64,000 nt of DNA from Microbacterium rhizosphaerae. GTDB taxonomy: Bacteria; Actinomycetota; Actinomycetes; Actinomycetales; Microbacteriaceae. The stretch covers positions 186,001-250,000 of the forward strand of contig NZ_CP139368.1 in the NCBI RefSeq assembly GCF_034120055.1, given 5' to 3'. Positions 44,072-54,695 of the stretch are shown one piece after another. The notes below the pieces were generated by a model. It searched no databases. It was not told the origin of the DNA and saw only the letters and a program-made list of their open reading frames with translations. Every line of letters starts with the position of its first letter. Position 1 is the stretch's first letter. Position numbers and translations under genes: made by a program.

Positions 44072-44077
44072 GAAGCG

Positions 44078-44980
44078 GTGCACTGGGACTTCTTGGGCTA
44101 TTGGTGGCTCGTGTTCCCGCTCATGGGGGTGATGGGCGCGATCGGTCGCGGTTACGAGCAGCGCGCCCGCCGCCGGCACGCGCGCCGCCTGGAGATCATC
44201 CACGCGAAGACCGAGGCTCGCGCCATCGCCCGTGGCATCCCGTATCCGACGTCCGGGATCCCGGTCGTCCAGACCGAGCAGGCCCCGCCCGCCGAGACGC
44301 AGGAGGCCCGGCTCCAGCGCCTCTTCGACACGCACGACGGCGTGACCAAGCGATGGCTCGAGTACGAGCTCGACGTCGCCAAGGCCATCTCGTATCCGGC
44401 GATGAGCGACGGGCGCCAGCCCCTCACCGCGGCGTTCCTGCGCGCCAAGCGCGTGGCGGACAACCTCCGTCCGGCGTCCGCCAAGTCGCGGCTGACGAAG
44501 GAGCAGTTCACCGAGTACCGCAATGCGGTGACAGACTACGAGGTCGCCTTCGACGTCGCAGAGCGGGATGCCCGCCGCATCCAGGACTCGGGATTCACGG
44601 ATGCCGAGCGCAAGCGCCTCGACACGGCCAAGCAGCTGCTCACCGTCGCCATCGACCAGGCAGCGACCCCGGCCGAGCGCCAGCTCGCGTACAAGCGCGT
44701 GCGGGAGGAGCTCGACGGCCTGATCTCGCTGTCGGACGGTGCGATCGACCGGCTGGAGAAGCAGGTATCGCTCGAGCTGACGATGGGCCCGTCGGCCACC
44801 CCCTCGGCCACCCCGGCGCCCGCATCCGATCAGCGCCGGCCCGCGGCATCCGCCCCGCCCTCGGCCCCCCCGGCGGCGTCGGCGCCGCCGTCGCAGCTTC
44901 CGACCCAGGCGGTGCCCCAGCCGATGCCGGCGCCGTGGCCCGTGCCGTCGCGCTCGGTCAAGCGACCGCCGAAGTCGTAG
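44078..44980 (+). CDS. Membrane-anchored hypothetical protein with proline-rich tail
   Basis: A 300-residue protein. It opens with one helix (YWWLVFPLMGVMGAIG) followed by a strongly basic stretch RGYEQRARRRHARRLEII, so the bulk is cytoplasmic. The middle (75-230) is charged and helical, with possible coiled-coil character. The last 65 residues are Ala/Pro/Ser-rich. No domain is recognised. The GTG start is supported by the -10 element. Confidence 0.7.
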   Translation: MHWDFLGYWWLVFPLMGVMGAIGRGYEQRARRRHARRLEIIHAKTEARAIARGIPYPTSGIPVVQTEQAPPAETQEARLQRLFDTHDGVTKRWLEYELDVAKAISYPAMSDGRQPLTAAFLRAKRVADNLRPASAKSRLTKEQFTEYRNAVTDYEVAFDVAERDARRIQDSGFTDAERKRLDTAKQLLTVAIDQAATPAERQLAYKRVREELDGLISLSDGAIDRLEKQVSLELTMGPSATPSATPAPASDQRRPAASAPPSAPPAASAPPSQLPTQAVPQPMPAPWPVPSRSVKRPPKS

Positions 44981-44989
44981 CCCGCCGCG

Positions 44990-45283
44990 TCAGCGGCTGT
45001 CGGCGGCTTCGGTGTGATGCCGGATGACCTCGGCCACCACGAAGTTGAACCACTTCTCGGCGAAGGCGGGATCGAGGTCGGCCTGCTCGGCGAGACTGCG
45101 CAGGCGCGCGACCTGCTGCTCCTCACGAGCCGGGTCGGACGCCGGCATCCCGTGCTCCGCCTTCAGCACGCCCACTTCCTTCGTGCACTTGAAGCGCTCC
45201 GCGAGCAGGAAGATCAGCGCGGCGTCGATGTTGTCGATGCTGCTGCGCAGTCGCAGCAGGGTGTCGGTCGGGTCGGCGTTCAT
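44990..45283 (-). CDS. Chorismate mutase (AroQ type)
   Basis: A 97-residue all-helical protein. LLRLRSSIDNIDAALIFLLAER is the AroQ first helix with its catalytic Arg, FKCTKEVGVLKAE holds the active-site Lys, and the tail WFNFVVAEVIRHH is typical. It converts chorismate to prephenate for Phe and Tyr synthesis. GAGGAGGAT precedes the ATG. It stands alone between convergent and divergent neighbours. Confidence 0.9.
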   Translation of the reverse strand: MNADPTDTLLRLRSSIDNIDAALIFLLAERFKCTKEVGVLKAEHGMPASDPAREEQQVARLRSLAEQADLDPAFAEKWFNFVVAEVIRHHTEAADSR

Positions 45284-45363
45284 GGATCCTCCTCTGCAAC
45301 GACGATACGGGATGCCGTGTCCCCCTGATTCCGCACCTCTCGGGCTTGCGACTCAGCGAGCCA

Positions 45364-45369
45364 TATAGT
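45364..45369 (+). promoter_or_regulatory. -10 element TATAGT
   Basis: Located 7 nt before the ATG at 45377; leaderless-type spacing. Confidence 0.5.
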
Positions 45370-45376
45370 TAGCGGC

Positions 45377-46636
45377 ATGACCGACGCCACGCCCGTTGCA
45401 GGGGCCGAGAAGACCGAGCCTGCCGACATCGCGGCGGTCAGCCCCGCCGCCGTGGATGGCCCCGCAGAGGCCGTCCCGGTCGGCGCGTCGGCCGAGGCTG
45501 CGACCGCAGACGCGCCGGTCGAGACTCCGGTGCCGACGAGCAGGAGGGCCGCGGGGCCCCGGGGGTCGGAAGGGTCGAAACCGATCTGGGCGTCCCTCAG
45601 CAACCCGTTCGCCGTCGGACTCTCGCTCACTCTGGGCGGTCTGGTCGCCGTCGGGCTCGGTACGGCCTTCGTCAGCCTGTCGACGATCATCATCTACGTC
45701 ATCTTCGCGCTGTTCGCCGCGCTCGGCCTGGATCCGGTCGTGCGGTTCTTCGAGCGCCACAACGTCAAGCGCGCGTGGGGCATCGTCATCGTCTACACGA
45801 TCTTCGCGCTCGTGATGGCCGGCATCCTGCTGCTCGTGGTCCCCGCGCTGGTCGGCCAGATCACGAAATTCTTCACCAACCTGCCCCAGACGATCGCCGA
45901 CTTCGAGAAGACGCCGTTCTACGCGTGGCTGACGAGCACGTTCGGCTCCCAGGTGAGCGCCATCGTCGACCAGGTGCAGAAGTACTTCACCAGCCCCGCG
46001 AACCTCGCGAAGATCGGCGGCGGCGTCCTCAACTTCGCGGTCACGGTGGGCACGACGATCTCGGGACTGATCATCGTGCTGGTGCTGAGCCTCTACTTCC
46101 TGGCATCCCTTCCCTCGATCAAGGTCGCGTTCATCCAGTTCGCGCCCGCGCGCAACCGCGCCGTCGTCGGCGAGCTCACCAACCACATCACCGACTCCAT
46201 CGGCGGATACCTGATGGGGATGGTGGTTCTGGCCGGCTGCAACTCGGTCGTCGCGTTCATCCTGCACCTGCTGCTGGGTCTGCCGTATCCGGGGATCATG
46301 GCGCTGCTCGCCTTCGCGATCACCCTGATCCCGCTCGTCGGCTCGGTGCTGTACTGGATGACGGCGACGGTGATCGCCCTGTTCACCGGCGGGTGGGTTC
46401 CCGCCTTGATCTTCGCCGTGGTCTACCTGGTCTACATCCAGCTCGAGGCCTACGTCCTGACCCCGCGCGTCATGAACAAGGCGGTCTCGGTGCCGGGCTC
46501 GCTCGTGGTCATCGGCGCGCTCGTCGGCGGCACGCTGTTCGGCCTGCTCGGGGCGCTGGTCGCCATCCCGATCACGGCGTCGATCCTGCTCATCATCAAG
46601 CAGGTCGTGATCCCGAGGCAGGACGCCAAGGTCTAG
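45377..46636 (+). CDS. AI-2E family transporter
   Basis: A 419-residue membrane protein with about eight helices. The N-terminal 70 residues are an Ala/Pro/Glu-rich cytoplasmic segment. Family features include ALGLDPVVRFFERHNVKRAW, the long soluble loop near 160-210, and the C-terminal YVLTPRVMNKAVSVPGSLVV. Despite the name, members are varied exporters or ion transporters and autoinducer-2 transport should not be assumed. Confidence 0.87.
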   Translation: MTDATPVAGAEKTEPADIAAVSPAAVDGPAEAVPVGASAEAATADAPVETPVPTSRRAAGPRGSEGSKPIWASLSNPFAVGLSLTLGGLVAVGLGTAFVSLSTIIIYVIFALFAALGLDPVVRFFERHNVKRAWGIVIVYTIFALVMAGILLLVVPALVGQITKFFTNLPQTIADFEKTPFYAWLTSTFGSQVSAIVDQVQKYFTSPANLAKIGGGVLNFAVTVGTTISGLIIVLVLSLYFLASLPSIKVAFIQFAPARNRAVVGELTNHITDSIGGYLMGMVVLAGCNSVVAFILHLLLGLPYPGIMALLAFAITLIPLVGSVLYWMTATVIALFTGGWVPALIFAVVYLVYIQLEAYVLTPRVMNKAVSVPGSLVVIGALVGGTLFGLLGALVAIPITASILLIIKQVVIPRQDAKV

Positions 46637-46661
46637 TCTTGCGGCCCGACCGGCCGGACTG

Positions 46662-46667
46662 GATACT
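46662..46667 (+). promoter_or_regulatory. -10 element GATACT
   Basis: Located 6 nt before the ATG at 46674; favours that start over the GTG at 46668. Confidence 0.45.
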
Positions 46668-46673
46668 GTGCCC

Positions 46674-48287
46674 ATGGCCATCCGGGAGGCCGCGGTCGTC
46701 GACTGGACCGGACGTTTCGCCGAGTTCAGTGCACGCGAGGCGACGCTCACCGCGCCCGAGCTCGCCGAGTACGGCCAGGCGGCATGGTTCACCGGGCGCG
46801 ATGACATCGCCGCCGTCGCGCTGGAGCGTGCGCATCTGACCTTCCTCGACGAGGGCGATCCGGTGTCGGCCGTCCGCTGCGTCTTCTGGCTCGGCTTCAC
46901 ACTCGGCGAGCGTGGCGAGGACGTCAAGGCGCGGACGTGGATGCAGCGCCTCTTCGAGCTGTGCGCCCGCTCCGCGGGCGACCCGACGATCGACGCCACA
47001 GCGGCGTTGTGCCGCGGCCAGGTCGCGTATCTCCAGGGCGACCTCGCGGGGGCCGCCACTCACTACCGGGAGGCCGCCCGTCTCGCCGAAGCCGCGGACG
47101 ATCCTGATGTGCAGGTGCTCGGGATCATGGGCGAGGGGCGCGCGCTCATGCGCAGCGGCCGCCTCCAGGACGGCGTGGCATGCATGGACCGGGTCATGCT
47201 CATGATCGGCACGGGCAGGGTCAGCGACCGGGCAGCCGGTCCCGCGTACTGCGCCGTCATCGCGAGCCTCCTCGCCCGCGCCGACATCCAGCGCGCCCGC
47301 GTCTGGACGCGCGATCTCGGTGAGTGGTGCGACACGCAGCGCGGGCTCGAGCCCTTCCGCGGCGAGTGCACTCTGCACCGCGCGACCGTCATGCAGGTCG
47401 GCGGCGAGTGGGAGGCGGCCGTGCAGGCCGCGGAGAGCGTCTGCCGCACGGAGGAGCGGCCCGAGACGCTGGCCAACGCGTGGTACCGGCTCGCCGAGCT
47501 GCATCGCGTAGCCGGCCGCGGTGTCGCGGCCCGAGACGCCTACCGGCAGGCCGCAGGGCTCGGCCGAGAGGTGCAGCCCGGGCTGGCGCTGCTGCACCGC
47601 GACGCAGGTGAGCTCGACACCGCGTGGGCGGGCCTCGAGCGCGCACGGGCGACGGTGTTCGAACCGGCCGCGCGCGCGGAGGTCCTCGCCGCCGCCGTGG
47701 ACATCGCCCTGGCCCGCCGGCAGCCCGCGATCGCGCGGGATGCGGCCGCTGAGCTGCGGGGATGCGCGGATGCGGTCGGAACGCTCCTGCTCCACGCCAT
47801 GGCGGCGCAGGTGGACGGCGATGTCGCGATCGCCGACGGCCGCACAACGGATGCCCTGCAGCTGCTGCGGACCGCGTGGTCGCGGTGGCGGAAGCTCGAC
47901 GCCCCGTATGACGCCGCGCGCGCTCGGTTCTCGATGGGGCGGGCGGCCCGAGCCGCGGGCGACGAGGAGGGGGCGCAGCTGGAGTTCGACGCGGCGCGCG
48001 CCGTCTTCGAATCCCTGGGCGCGGTGCCGGATCTCGCACGGCTCGAGCGGGTCGCGGCGGCCTCGGCGGGAGCCGCCGTCGCCGACGTCGGACTGAGCCG
48101 CCGGGAGCGCGAAGTGCTCGAGCTGGTGGCCGAGGGCCTGTCGAACCGGCGCATCGCGGAGCGGCTGTTCCTCTCCGAGCGCACCGTCGCCCACCACGTG
48201 GGCAGCATCCTGGCGAAGCTCGACGTGCCCAGCCGGTCGGCCGCGACCGCGTACGCGTTCGAGCACGGCCTGGTGTCCGCATCCTGA
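46674..48287 (+). CDS. LuxR family transcriptional regulator with TPR-like array
   Basis: A 537-residue regulator. The C-terminal 65 residues are a LuxR helix-turn-helix (LSRREREVLELVAEGLSNRR, then TVAHHVGSILAKLDV). The preceding 450 residues are Ala-rich helical repeats resembling tetratricopeptide arrays. No P-loop of the MalT/LAL type was seen. It is followed 64 bp downstream by a flavoprotein gene with a good ribosome binding site, which may be its target. Confidence 0.87.
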   Translation: MAIREAAVVDWTGRFAEFSAREATLTAPELAEYGQAAWFTGRDDIAAVALERAHLTFLDEGDPVSAVRCVFWLGFTLGERGEDVKARTWMQRLFELCARSAGDPTIDATAALCRGQVAYLQGDLAGAATHYREAARLAEAADDPDVQVLGIMGEGRALMRSGRLQDGVACMDRVMLMIGTGRVSDRAAGPAYCAVIASLLARADIQRARVWTRDLGEWCDTQRGLEPFRGECTLHRATVMQVGGEWEAAVQAAESVCRTEERPETLANAWYRLAELHRVAGRGVAARDAYRQAAGLGREVQPGLALLHRDAGELDTAWAGLERARATVFEPAARAEVLAAAVDIALARRQPAIARDAAAELRGCADAVGTLLLHAMAAQVDGDVAIADGRTTDALQLLRTAWSRWRKLDAPYDAARARFSMGRAARAAGDEEGAQLEFDAARAVFESLGAVPDLARLERVAAASAGAAVADVGLSRREREVLELVAEGLSNRRIAERLFLSERTVAHHVGSILAKLDVPSRSAATAYAFEHGLVSAS

Positions 48288-48351
48288 ATTGGTCATTTCT
48301 GCCGATGCCGACCTTCGGCGCTCTCCGTAGCGTGAGCGAGAAGGAGGCATC

Positions 48352-49449
48352 ATGTCCACCATCACGCTCGATCTGGCCATCATCGGGGCCGGAGCCGCCG
48401 GCCTGCACACCGCCCGTCTGGCCGCCGCCCGCTCAGCCGACTTCGCCGTCTTCGACGCCGATCCGCGCGTCGGCGACACGTGGCGCCGGCGGTACCGCAC
48501 GCTGCGGCTGTTCACTCCACGCCGCTGGGCGAGCCTGCCCGGCATGCGCATCGACATCGGGATGTTCGCCTACCCGACCGCCGCCCAGCTCGCCGACTAC
48601 CTGGAGCGGTACGCGGTCTCGTTCGACCTTCCCGTCCGCACGTCGACGCGTGTCGAGCGGCTGACGGTCGACGGGTCGGGTCGGTTCCAGCTCGACCTCT
48701 CCACGGGCGAGACGGTTCATGCCGAGCGCGTCGTCGTCGCGACGGGTGCCCACCATCGGCCGATCACGCCCGCGTTCGCTCGAGACCTCGACGCGGGCAT
48801 CCACCAGCTCCACTCGCTCGACTACCGCGGGCCGGAGGACCTCGCCGACGGGCCCGTCCTCGTCGTCGGAGTGGGCAACTCCGGAACCGACATCGCGCTG
48901 GATGCCGCGGCATCCGGTCACGCCACGATGATCGCCGGGCGCGTACCGGGTGAGGTTCCCGGGCGCATCGACACCCCGATCGGGAACCTGATCAGCGAGA
49001 TCTTCATCCGGCGGTTGCGCAACACGACGATCGACACGGAGAAGGGCCGGCGGTTCCAGGAGGAGCACCGCGGGCACGGCGTGAACCTCGTGCGCAACCA
49101 CATGACCGACCTCCGGAAAGCCGGCATCCGTCATGTCGCGCGCGTGGCCGGTGTCGTCCGCGGGCGCCCCGTCCTCGAGGACGGGCACGCCGTGGATGCC
49201 GCCACCGTCGTCTGGGCGACCGGGTCGCTGCCCCGCCACGACTGGGTCGACATCCCCGCGGCCTTCGACGCCCGGGGGTGGCCGGCGCACGAGCGCGGCG
49301 TGGTTCCGGCCGTGCCCGGGCTGGCCTTCGTGGGGCTGCCGTTCCAGTACTCTGTCGCGTCGCCGACGCTCATGGGGATGGGTCGCGATGCTCAGTACGT
49401 CGTGGATCGGCTCTTCGCCGTCGACGCGAAGGCGACGGTCACCACCTGA
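48352..49449 (+). CDS. FAD/NAD(P)-dependent oxidoreductase, flavin monooxygenase-like
   Basis: A 365-residue flavoprotein. The FAD-binding motif is LAIIGAGAAGLHTARLA at the N-terminus, GDTWRRRYRTLRLFTP is typical of flavin-containing monooxygenases, and the NADPH motif is VLVVGVGNSGTDIA near residue 168. WATGS near 295 is the second dinucleotide signature. Family members oxidise amines, sulfides or ketones; the substrate is not apparent. GAGAAGGAGG precedes the ATG. Confidence 0.88.
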   Translation: MSTITLDLAIIGAGAAGLHTARLAAARSADFAVFDADPRVGDTWRRRYRTLRLFTPRRWASLPGMRIDIGMFAYPTAAQLADYLERYAVSFDLPVRTSTRVERLTVDGSGRFQLDLSTGETVHAERVVVATGAHHRPITPAFARDLDAGIHQLHSLDYRGPEDLADGPVLVVGVGNSGTDIALDAAASGHATMIAGRVPGEVPGRIDTPIGNLISEIFIRRLRNTTIDTEKGRRFQEEHRGHGVNLVRNHMTDLRKAGIRHVARVAGVVRGRPVLEDGHAVDAATVVWATGSLPRHDWVDIPAAFDARGWPAHERGVVPAVPGLAFVGLPFQYSVASPTLMGMGRDAQYVVDRLFAVDAKATVTT

Positions 49450-49467
49450 CTCCTCGGGCTCGCCGGG

Positions 49468-50667
49468 TCACGGCAGGGCGACGAGGCAGGTCGGCGACGG
49501 GACAGCAGTCCGGTGCCGCACCTTGCCCGGGACCCCGGTGCGCGTATCGAGGGTGAGCGAGGCGACGTCGTCCGACTTCTGACCCGCGACGAGCAGGGTG
49601 TCGCGCACCACGAGGTGGTGGCGCGGCCAATCCACCCCGGCCTCGACGAGTGCGACAGGTTCGAGCGATTCGCCCGAGCCGCGCACGCGCAGCGTTCCGA
49701 TCGTGTTCGTGCCGCGCACTCCGGCGTACAGGAACGCGGCGTCGTGCGACAGCGCGAGCTCGGCGCCCGTGTCGGTCGGCAGGACCCCGGGCGCGATGGA
49801 CGTGCCGCCCACGACGCTCCAGACGCCCTCGCGCGAGGCGCCGAGGACGAACACCTCGTGCGACAGCTCGGTGATGACGTACACGTGGCCGCTGGGGTGG
49901 CGCACCATGTGCCGCGGGCCGCTGCCCTTCGGCAGAACGACCTGCTGCACGGGGCGGAGCCCCTCGGGCGTCGCACGCCAGAACCGGACGAGGTCGTAAC
50001 CGAGGTCGGTCGTGACCACGAGCCCGCCGGGCAGGAACATCGCCTCGTGCGCCCGCGAGACGCGCGCGTCGGCGTCCTGCGGCTCGGCCTCGGCATGCGT
50101 CAGCGCCTGCGCCGCCTCCTCCTCACCGTCGCCGCCCGGGATCAGGTACGCGTATTCGCCCGCGACCTCGCGCAGAGCGCGGGCCGCGGCGGCGAGGTCG
50201 ATGCCGCCGTCCGTGCCGTCCGCATCCCTCGGCGGCGCGTCGGGACCGTAGGGATCGACAGCGGCGGGAGCGATGGATGCCGCGCCCGGCCGGCCCGCGG
50301 CATCCAGACCCACACGGACCACGCGTCCGTCGCCCCAGCACGCCGCGACGAGGTACGACGCATCCGGAGACACGACGACGTGGCAGTTCAGCCGGCCGGT
50401 CGGAACCGGCTCGCCCAGCGCGACGAAGCTCTGCTCGCCGGTCCGGCGGAAGCCCTGCACCGCCCCCGTGCCCTCGAGCGACGCGTAGACGACGTCGAGC
50501 GACGGATGTCGCGCCACCCACGACGGCGAATCGGCCGTCGCGACCGTGCCGGCGAAGCCGAGGGGTCCGCCCGCCAGGGCGTCATCCGGAGCGCCGGCGA
50601 ACAGCATCCCGATTCCGGAGCCCGCTCCGTCCATGTCGGCGGTGTAGCCGCCCGTCAGGAACCTCAT
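49468..50667 (-). CDS. Beta-propeller lactonase-family protein
   Basis: A 399-residue protein resembling the seven-bladed YbhE/Pgl lactonase fold: it opens [18 protein letters not shown], with [20 protein letters not shown] and [20 protein letters not shown] as propeller repeats. True 6-phosphogluconolactonase activity is known for E. coli Pgl, but many relatives have other or unknown roles. No signal peptide. Its ATG overlaps the purA stop (ATGA), so it is translationally coupled to purA. An acidic loop near 195-205 is unusual. Confidence 0.8.
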   Translation of the reverse strand: MRFLTGGYTADMDGAGSGIGMLFAGAPDDALAGGPLGFAGTVATADSPSWVARHPSLDVVYASLEGTGAVQGFRRTGEQSFVALGEPVPTGRLNCHVVVSPDASYLVAACWGDGRVVRVGLDAAGRPGAASIAPAAVDPYGPDAPPRDADGTDGGIDLAAAARALREVAGEYAYLIPGGDGEEEAAQALTHAEAEPQDADARVSRAHEAMFLPGGLVVTTDLGYDLVRFWRATPEGLRPVQQVVLPKGSGPRHMVRHPSGHVYVITELSHEVFVLGASREGVWSVVGGTSIAPGVLPTDTGAELALSHDAAFLYAGVRGTNTIGTLRVRGSGESLEPVALVEAGVDWPRHHLVVRDTLLVAGQKSDDVASLTLDTRTGVPGKVRHRTAVPSPTCLVALP

Positions 50668-51947
50668 ACGAGATCGTGGCGCACGACGACTTCGTCGCGC
50701 GCAGGGCCGACGCCGACGACCGAGATGCGGGTGCCGCTCATCGCCTCGAGGGCGAGGATGTACTCCTGCGCCTCGACCGGCAGCTCGTCGAAGGTGCGGG
50801 CGCCCGAGATGTCGGCCTTCCAACCGGGCAGGTACTCGTAGATCGGCTTCGCGTGGTGGAAGTCGGTCTGGTTGACCGGCATCTCGTCGAAGCGCACGCC
50901 GTCGACGTCGTACGCGACGCACACCGGGATGCGGTCGAGCCCCGTCAGGATGTCGAGCTTCGTGAGCACGAGGTCGGTGATGCCGTTGATCCGCGTGGCG
51001 TAGCGCGTGACCGGAGCGTCGTACCAGCCGACGCGACGGGGTCGGCCGGTCGTCGTGCCGAACTCGAAGCCCCGCGAGCGCAGCCAGTCGCCGCTCTCGT
51101 CGAACAGCTCCGTCGGGAACGGGCCGGAGCCGACGCGCGTCGTGTAGGCCTTGACGATGCCCACGATGCGGTCGAGGCGGTTCGGACCCACGCCGGAGCC
51201 GGTGGCAGCGCCGCCCGCGGTCGCGGACGAGGACGTCACGAAGGGGTACGTGCCGTGGTCGACGTCCAGCATCGTGGCCTGTCCGCCCTCGAAGACGACG
51301 ACCTCTCCGGCGTCGAGCGCGTCGTTGAGCAGCAGCGACGTGTCGGCGACCATCGGCGCGAGGCGCTCGGTGTACGACAGGAGGTCGTCGACGATCTCGT
51401 CGCACGTGATCGCGCGGCGGTTGAAGACCTTCACGAGCATGTGGTTCTTCTGATCGAGGGCACCCTCGACCTTCTGCCGAAGGATGTTCTCGTCGAAGAG
51501 GTCCTGCACCCGGATACCGACGCGGTTGATCTTGTCCGCGTAGGCCGGGCCGATGCCGCGCCCGGTCGTGCCGATCTGCCGCTTGCCGAGGAAGCGTTCG
51601 GTCACCTTGTCGAGTGTCCGGTGGTACTGCGTGATGATGTGCGCGTTGGCGCTGATCCGCAAGCGCGACGTGTCGAGGCCGCGGGCGTTCAGCGCCTCGA
51701 GCTCGTTGAAGAGCACCTCGAGGTCGACGACGACGCCGTTGCCGATCACCGGGTTGACTCCGGGGGTCAGGATGCCGCTCGGCAGCAGGTGCAGGGCGTA
51801 CTTCTCGTCACCGATGACGACCGTGTGCCCTGCGTTGTTGCCGCCGTTGAACTTGACCACCCAGTCGGTGCGGTCGCCGAGGAGGTCGGTGGCCTTGCCT
51901 TTCCCCTCGTCCCCCCACTGGACTCCGATGATCACGATTCCTGGCAT
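50664..51947 (-). CDS. purA: Adenylosuccinate synthetase
   Basis: A 427-residue GTP-dependent enzyme joining IMP and aspartate, the first step to AMP. It begins [20 protein letters not shown], the P-loop motif containing the catalytic Asp. GNNAGHTV holds the catalytic His, and [16 protein letters not shown] binds IMP. Length matches the family. CGGAGGGC lies upstream of the ATG at 51947. Its promoter is mirrored with that of the divergent membrane protein gene. Confidence 0.97.
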   Translation of the reverse strand: MPGIVIIGVQWGDEGKGKATDLLGDRTDWVVKFNGGNNAGHTVVIGDEKYALHLLPSGILTPGVNPVIGNGVVVDLEVLFNELEALNARGLDTSRLRISANAHIITQYHRTLDKVTERFLGKRQIGTTGRGIGPAYADKINRVGIRVQDLFDENILRQKVEGALDQKNHMLVKVFNRRAITCDEIVDDLLSYTERLAPMVADTSLLLNDALDAGEVVVFEGGQATMLDVDHGTYPFVTSSSATAGGAATGSGVGPNRLDRIVGIVKAYTTRVGSGPFPTELFDESGDWLRSRGFEFGTTTGRPRRVGWYDAPVTRYATRINGITDLVLTKLDILTGLDRIPVCVAYDVDGVRFDEMPVNQTDFHHAKPIYEYLPGWKADISGARTFDELPVEAQEYILALEAMSGTRISVVGVGPARDEVVVRHDLV

Positions 51948-51983
51948 GAAGCCCTCCGGGTGTCTCAGGTCGGGTTGCACCCC

Positions 51984-51989
51984 ATCCTA
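51984..51989 (-). promoter_or_regulatory. -10 element TAGGAT of purA
   Basis: Read on the minus strand, overlapping the left arm of the 51986-52018 inverted repeat; gives a leader of about 30 nt. Confidence 0.5.
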
Positions 51990-52018
51990 TCGAGGAGGTC
52001 GGCGCCCTCCTCGATAGG
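51986..52018. promoter_or_regulatory. Inverted repeat holding two divergent promoters
   Basis: Perfect 13-bp arms CCTATCGAGGAGG and CCTCCTCGATAGG with a 7-nt centre. The -10 elements of purA and of the Pr6Pr-like gene overlap its two outer ends, so each promoter's -35 region lies in the opposite arm. Confidence 0.7.
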
Positions 52019-52020
52019 GT
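52015..52020 (+). promoter_or_regulatory. -10 element TAGGGT
   Basis: Located 6 nt before the ATG at 52027; leaderless-type spacing. Confidence 0.5.
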
Positions 52021-52026
52021 GAGCGC

Positions 52027-52764
52027 ATGCTGCAGACCACGGCGTGGGCGCGGGCGTGGACGATCGCCCGTATGGCAGGCGCCCTGCTCATCCTCATCGG
52101 AGTCGCCGCCCAGGCGGCGAAGACGTTCAGCGGGGCGCTCGAGAAGCACCAGGACGTGGCCACCGTCATCGTCAACTTCTTCAGCTTCTTCACGGTCCTG
52201 TCCAACTGCGGCGCGTGCATCGTGCTGGCCTGGGCGGCGGTCTGGTTCTGGACTCGGGCGAAGGATGCCGGTCCCGAGCCGCGCGGTCTCGGCCTCGCCC
52301 TCGCGTCGGTCTCGACCTACATGATCGTCACGGGAATCGTGTACAACCTTCTGCTGCGGGGCATTGCGCTCCCGCAGGGGACGACCGTGTGGTGGTCGAA
52401 TGAGATCCTGCACGTCGTCGGGCCGCTGTTCCTGCTGCTCGACGTGTTCCTCGGCCCGCGACGCCGATGCCTCGGCTGGGGGGCGATCGGCGTCGTGCTG
52501 ATCTTCCCGCTCGCCTGGGTGGCGTACACGCTGATCCGCGGCGAGCTCGTCGTCAACCCCGTGACGGGCGAGCACTGGTGGTACCCGTATCCGTTCCTGA
52601 ACCCGCACCTGGGCGGCTATCCCTCGGTCTGGCCTTATGTCGTCGGCATCGCCGTGGCGCTCGGCGTGGTCGCGGCCGGTGTGGTCTGGGTGAGCCGGCG
52701 GCGCGGTCGCGCAGCATCCCCGGACGATCAGTCCGTCGGCAGTCCGGCCCTCGCCAGCAGCTGA
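52027..52764 (+). CDS. Pr6Pr family membrane protein
   Basis: A 245-residue protein with about six membrane helices, FAR-17a/AIG1-like in layout. VNFFSFFTVLSNCGACIVLAW and EILHVVGPLFLLLDVFL hold the conserved Asn/Ser and His positions, and WWYPYPFLNPHLGGYPSVWPYV is the usual near-C-terminal loop. The function of these six-helix proteins is unknown. The last 37 bp overlap the convergent NUDIX gene. Confidence 0.82.
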   Translation: MLQTTAWARAWTIARMAGALLILIGVAAQAAKTFSGALEKHQDVATVIVNFFSFFTVLSNCGACIVLAWAAVWFWTRAKDAGPEPRGLGLALASVSTYMIVTGIVYNLLLRGIALPQGTTVWWSNEILHVVGPLFLLLDVFLGPRRRCLGWGAIGVVLIFPLAWVAYTLIRGELVVNPVTGEHWWYPYPFLNPHLGGYPSVWPYVVGIAVALGVVAAGVVWVSRRRGRAASPDDQSVGSPALASS

Positions 52765-53117
52765 ACCGCGGGGAGGTCGGCGGGCGCCCACTCCAGGTCG
52801 CCCAGCTCGTGCGGCGGGACCCACCGGAGCTCCGAGTGCTCGGTCGGCTCCGGCATGCCGTCGACGAGCCGGCAGAAGTAGGTCGTCAGGACCACGTGAC
52901 CGTGGGTCGTCGACTCGACGTGGTCGCCGACCTCGACGGTGCACCGCAGCTCCTCGATGAGCTCGCGGCGGAGCGCCTCCTGGGGCGTCTCGCCCGCTTC
53001 GACCTTGCCGCCGGGGAACTCCCACATCCCGGGCAGGTCCATCTGCGGCCCGCGCCGCGCGGCCAGGACACGTCCGTCGTCGACGAGCACCGCGCCGACC
53101 ACCTCGATCTGCCCCAC
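52728..53117 (-). CDS. NUDIX hydrolase, MutT-like
   Basis: A 129-residue protein with a complete Nudix box (GGKVEAGETPQEALRRELIE then EL), the metal-binding glutamates intact. VVGAVLVDDGRVLAARR opens the fold. Size and sequence resemble 8-oxo-dGTP or nucleoside triphosphate pyrophosphohydrolases that clean the nucleotide pool, but substrate is not certain. GTG 53117 was chosen because TACGGT ends 7 nt upstream. Its 3' end overlaps the convergent membrane gene by 37 bp. Confidence 0.85.
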   Translation of the reverse strand: MGQIEVVGAVLVDDGRVLAARRGPQMDLPGMWEFPGGKVEAGETPQEALRRELIEELRCTVEVGDHVESTTHGHVVLTTYFCRLVDGMPEPTEHSELRWVPPHELGDLEWAPADLPAVQLLARAGLPTD

Positions 53118-53124
53118 GGGGTCC

Positions 53125-53130
53125 ACCGTA
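53125..53130 (-). promoter_or_regulatory. -10 element TACGGT of the NUDIX gene
   Basis: Read on the minus strand, 7 nt before the GTG at 53117. Confidence 0.45.
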
Positions 53131-53207
53131 GCCCGCGCGCCGGTCGCGGGCCGAAGGCTGCCGCGGGAGTGTGACAGGGCCCGCCATCGGGGCACGTCCC
53201 GCGCAAA

Positions 53208-54647
<1,440 letters not shown>

Positions 54648-54659
54648 CTCAGACGGAAT

Positions 54660-54685
54660 TAACTTGCACAGTCGTGTGCAAGTTA
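54660..54685. promoter_or_regulatory. TetR operator overlapping the promoter
   Basis: Arms TAACTTGCACA and TGTGCAAGTTA are exact reverse complements around GTCG. The right arm overlaps the -10 element of the TetR gene. Confidence 0.8.
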
Positions 54686-54689
54686 TAGT
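54684..54689 (+). promoter_or_regulatory. -10 element TATAGT of the TetR operon
   Basis: Located 6 nt before the GTG at 54696 and partly inside the operator. Confidence 0.6.
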
Positions 54690-54695
54690 GGAGGG

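Noticed and set aside
46596..48557. 653-codon antisense frame over the LuxR gene
   Set aside because: The plus strand encodes a clear LuxR helix-turn-helix and alanine-rich helical array; the antisense product has no domain.
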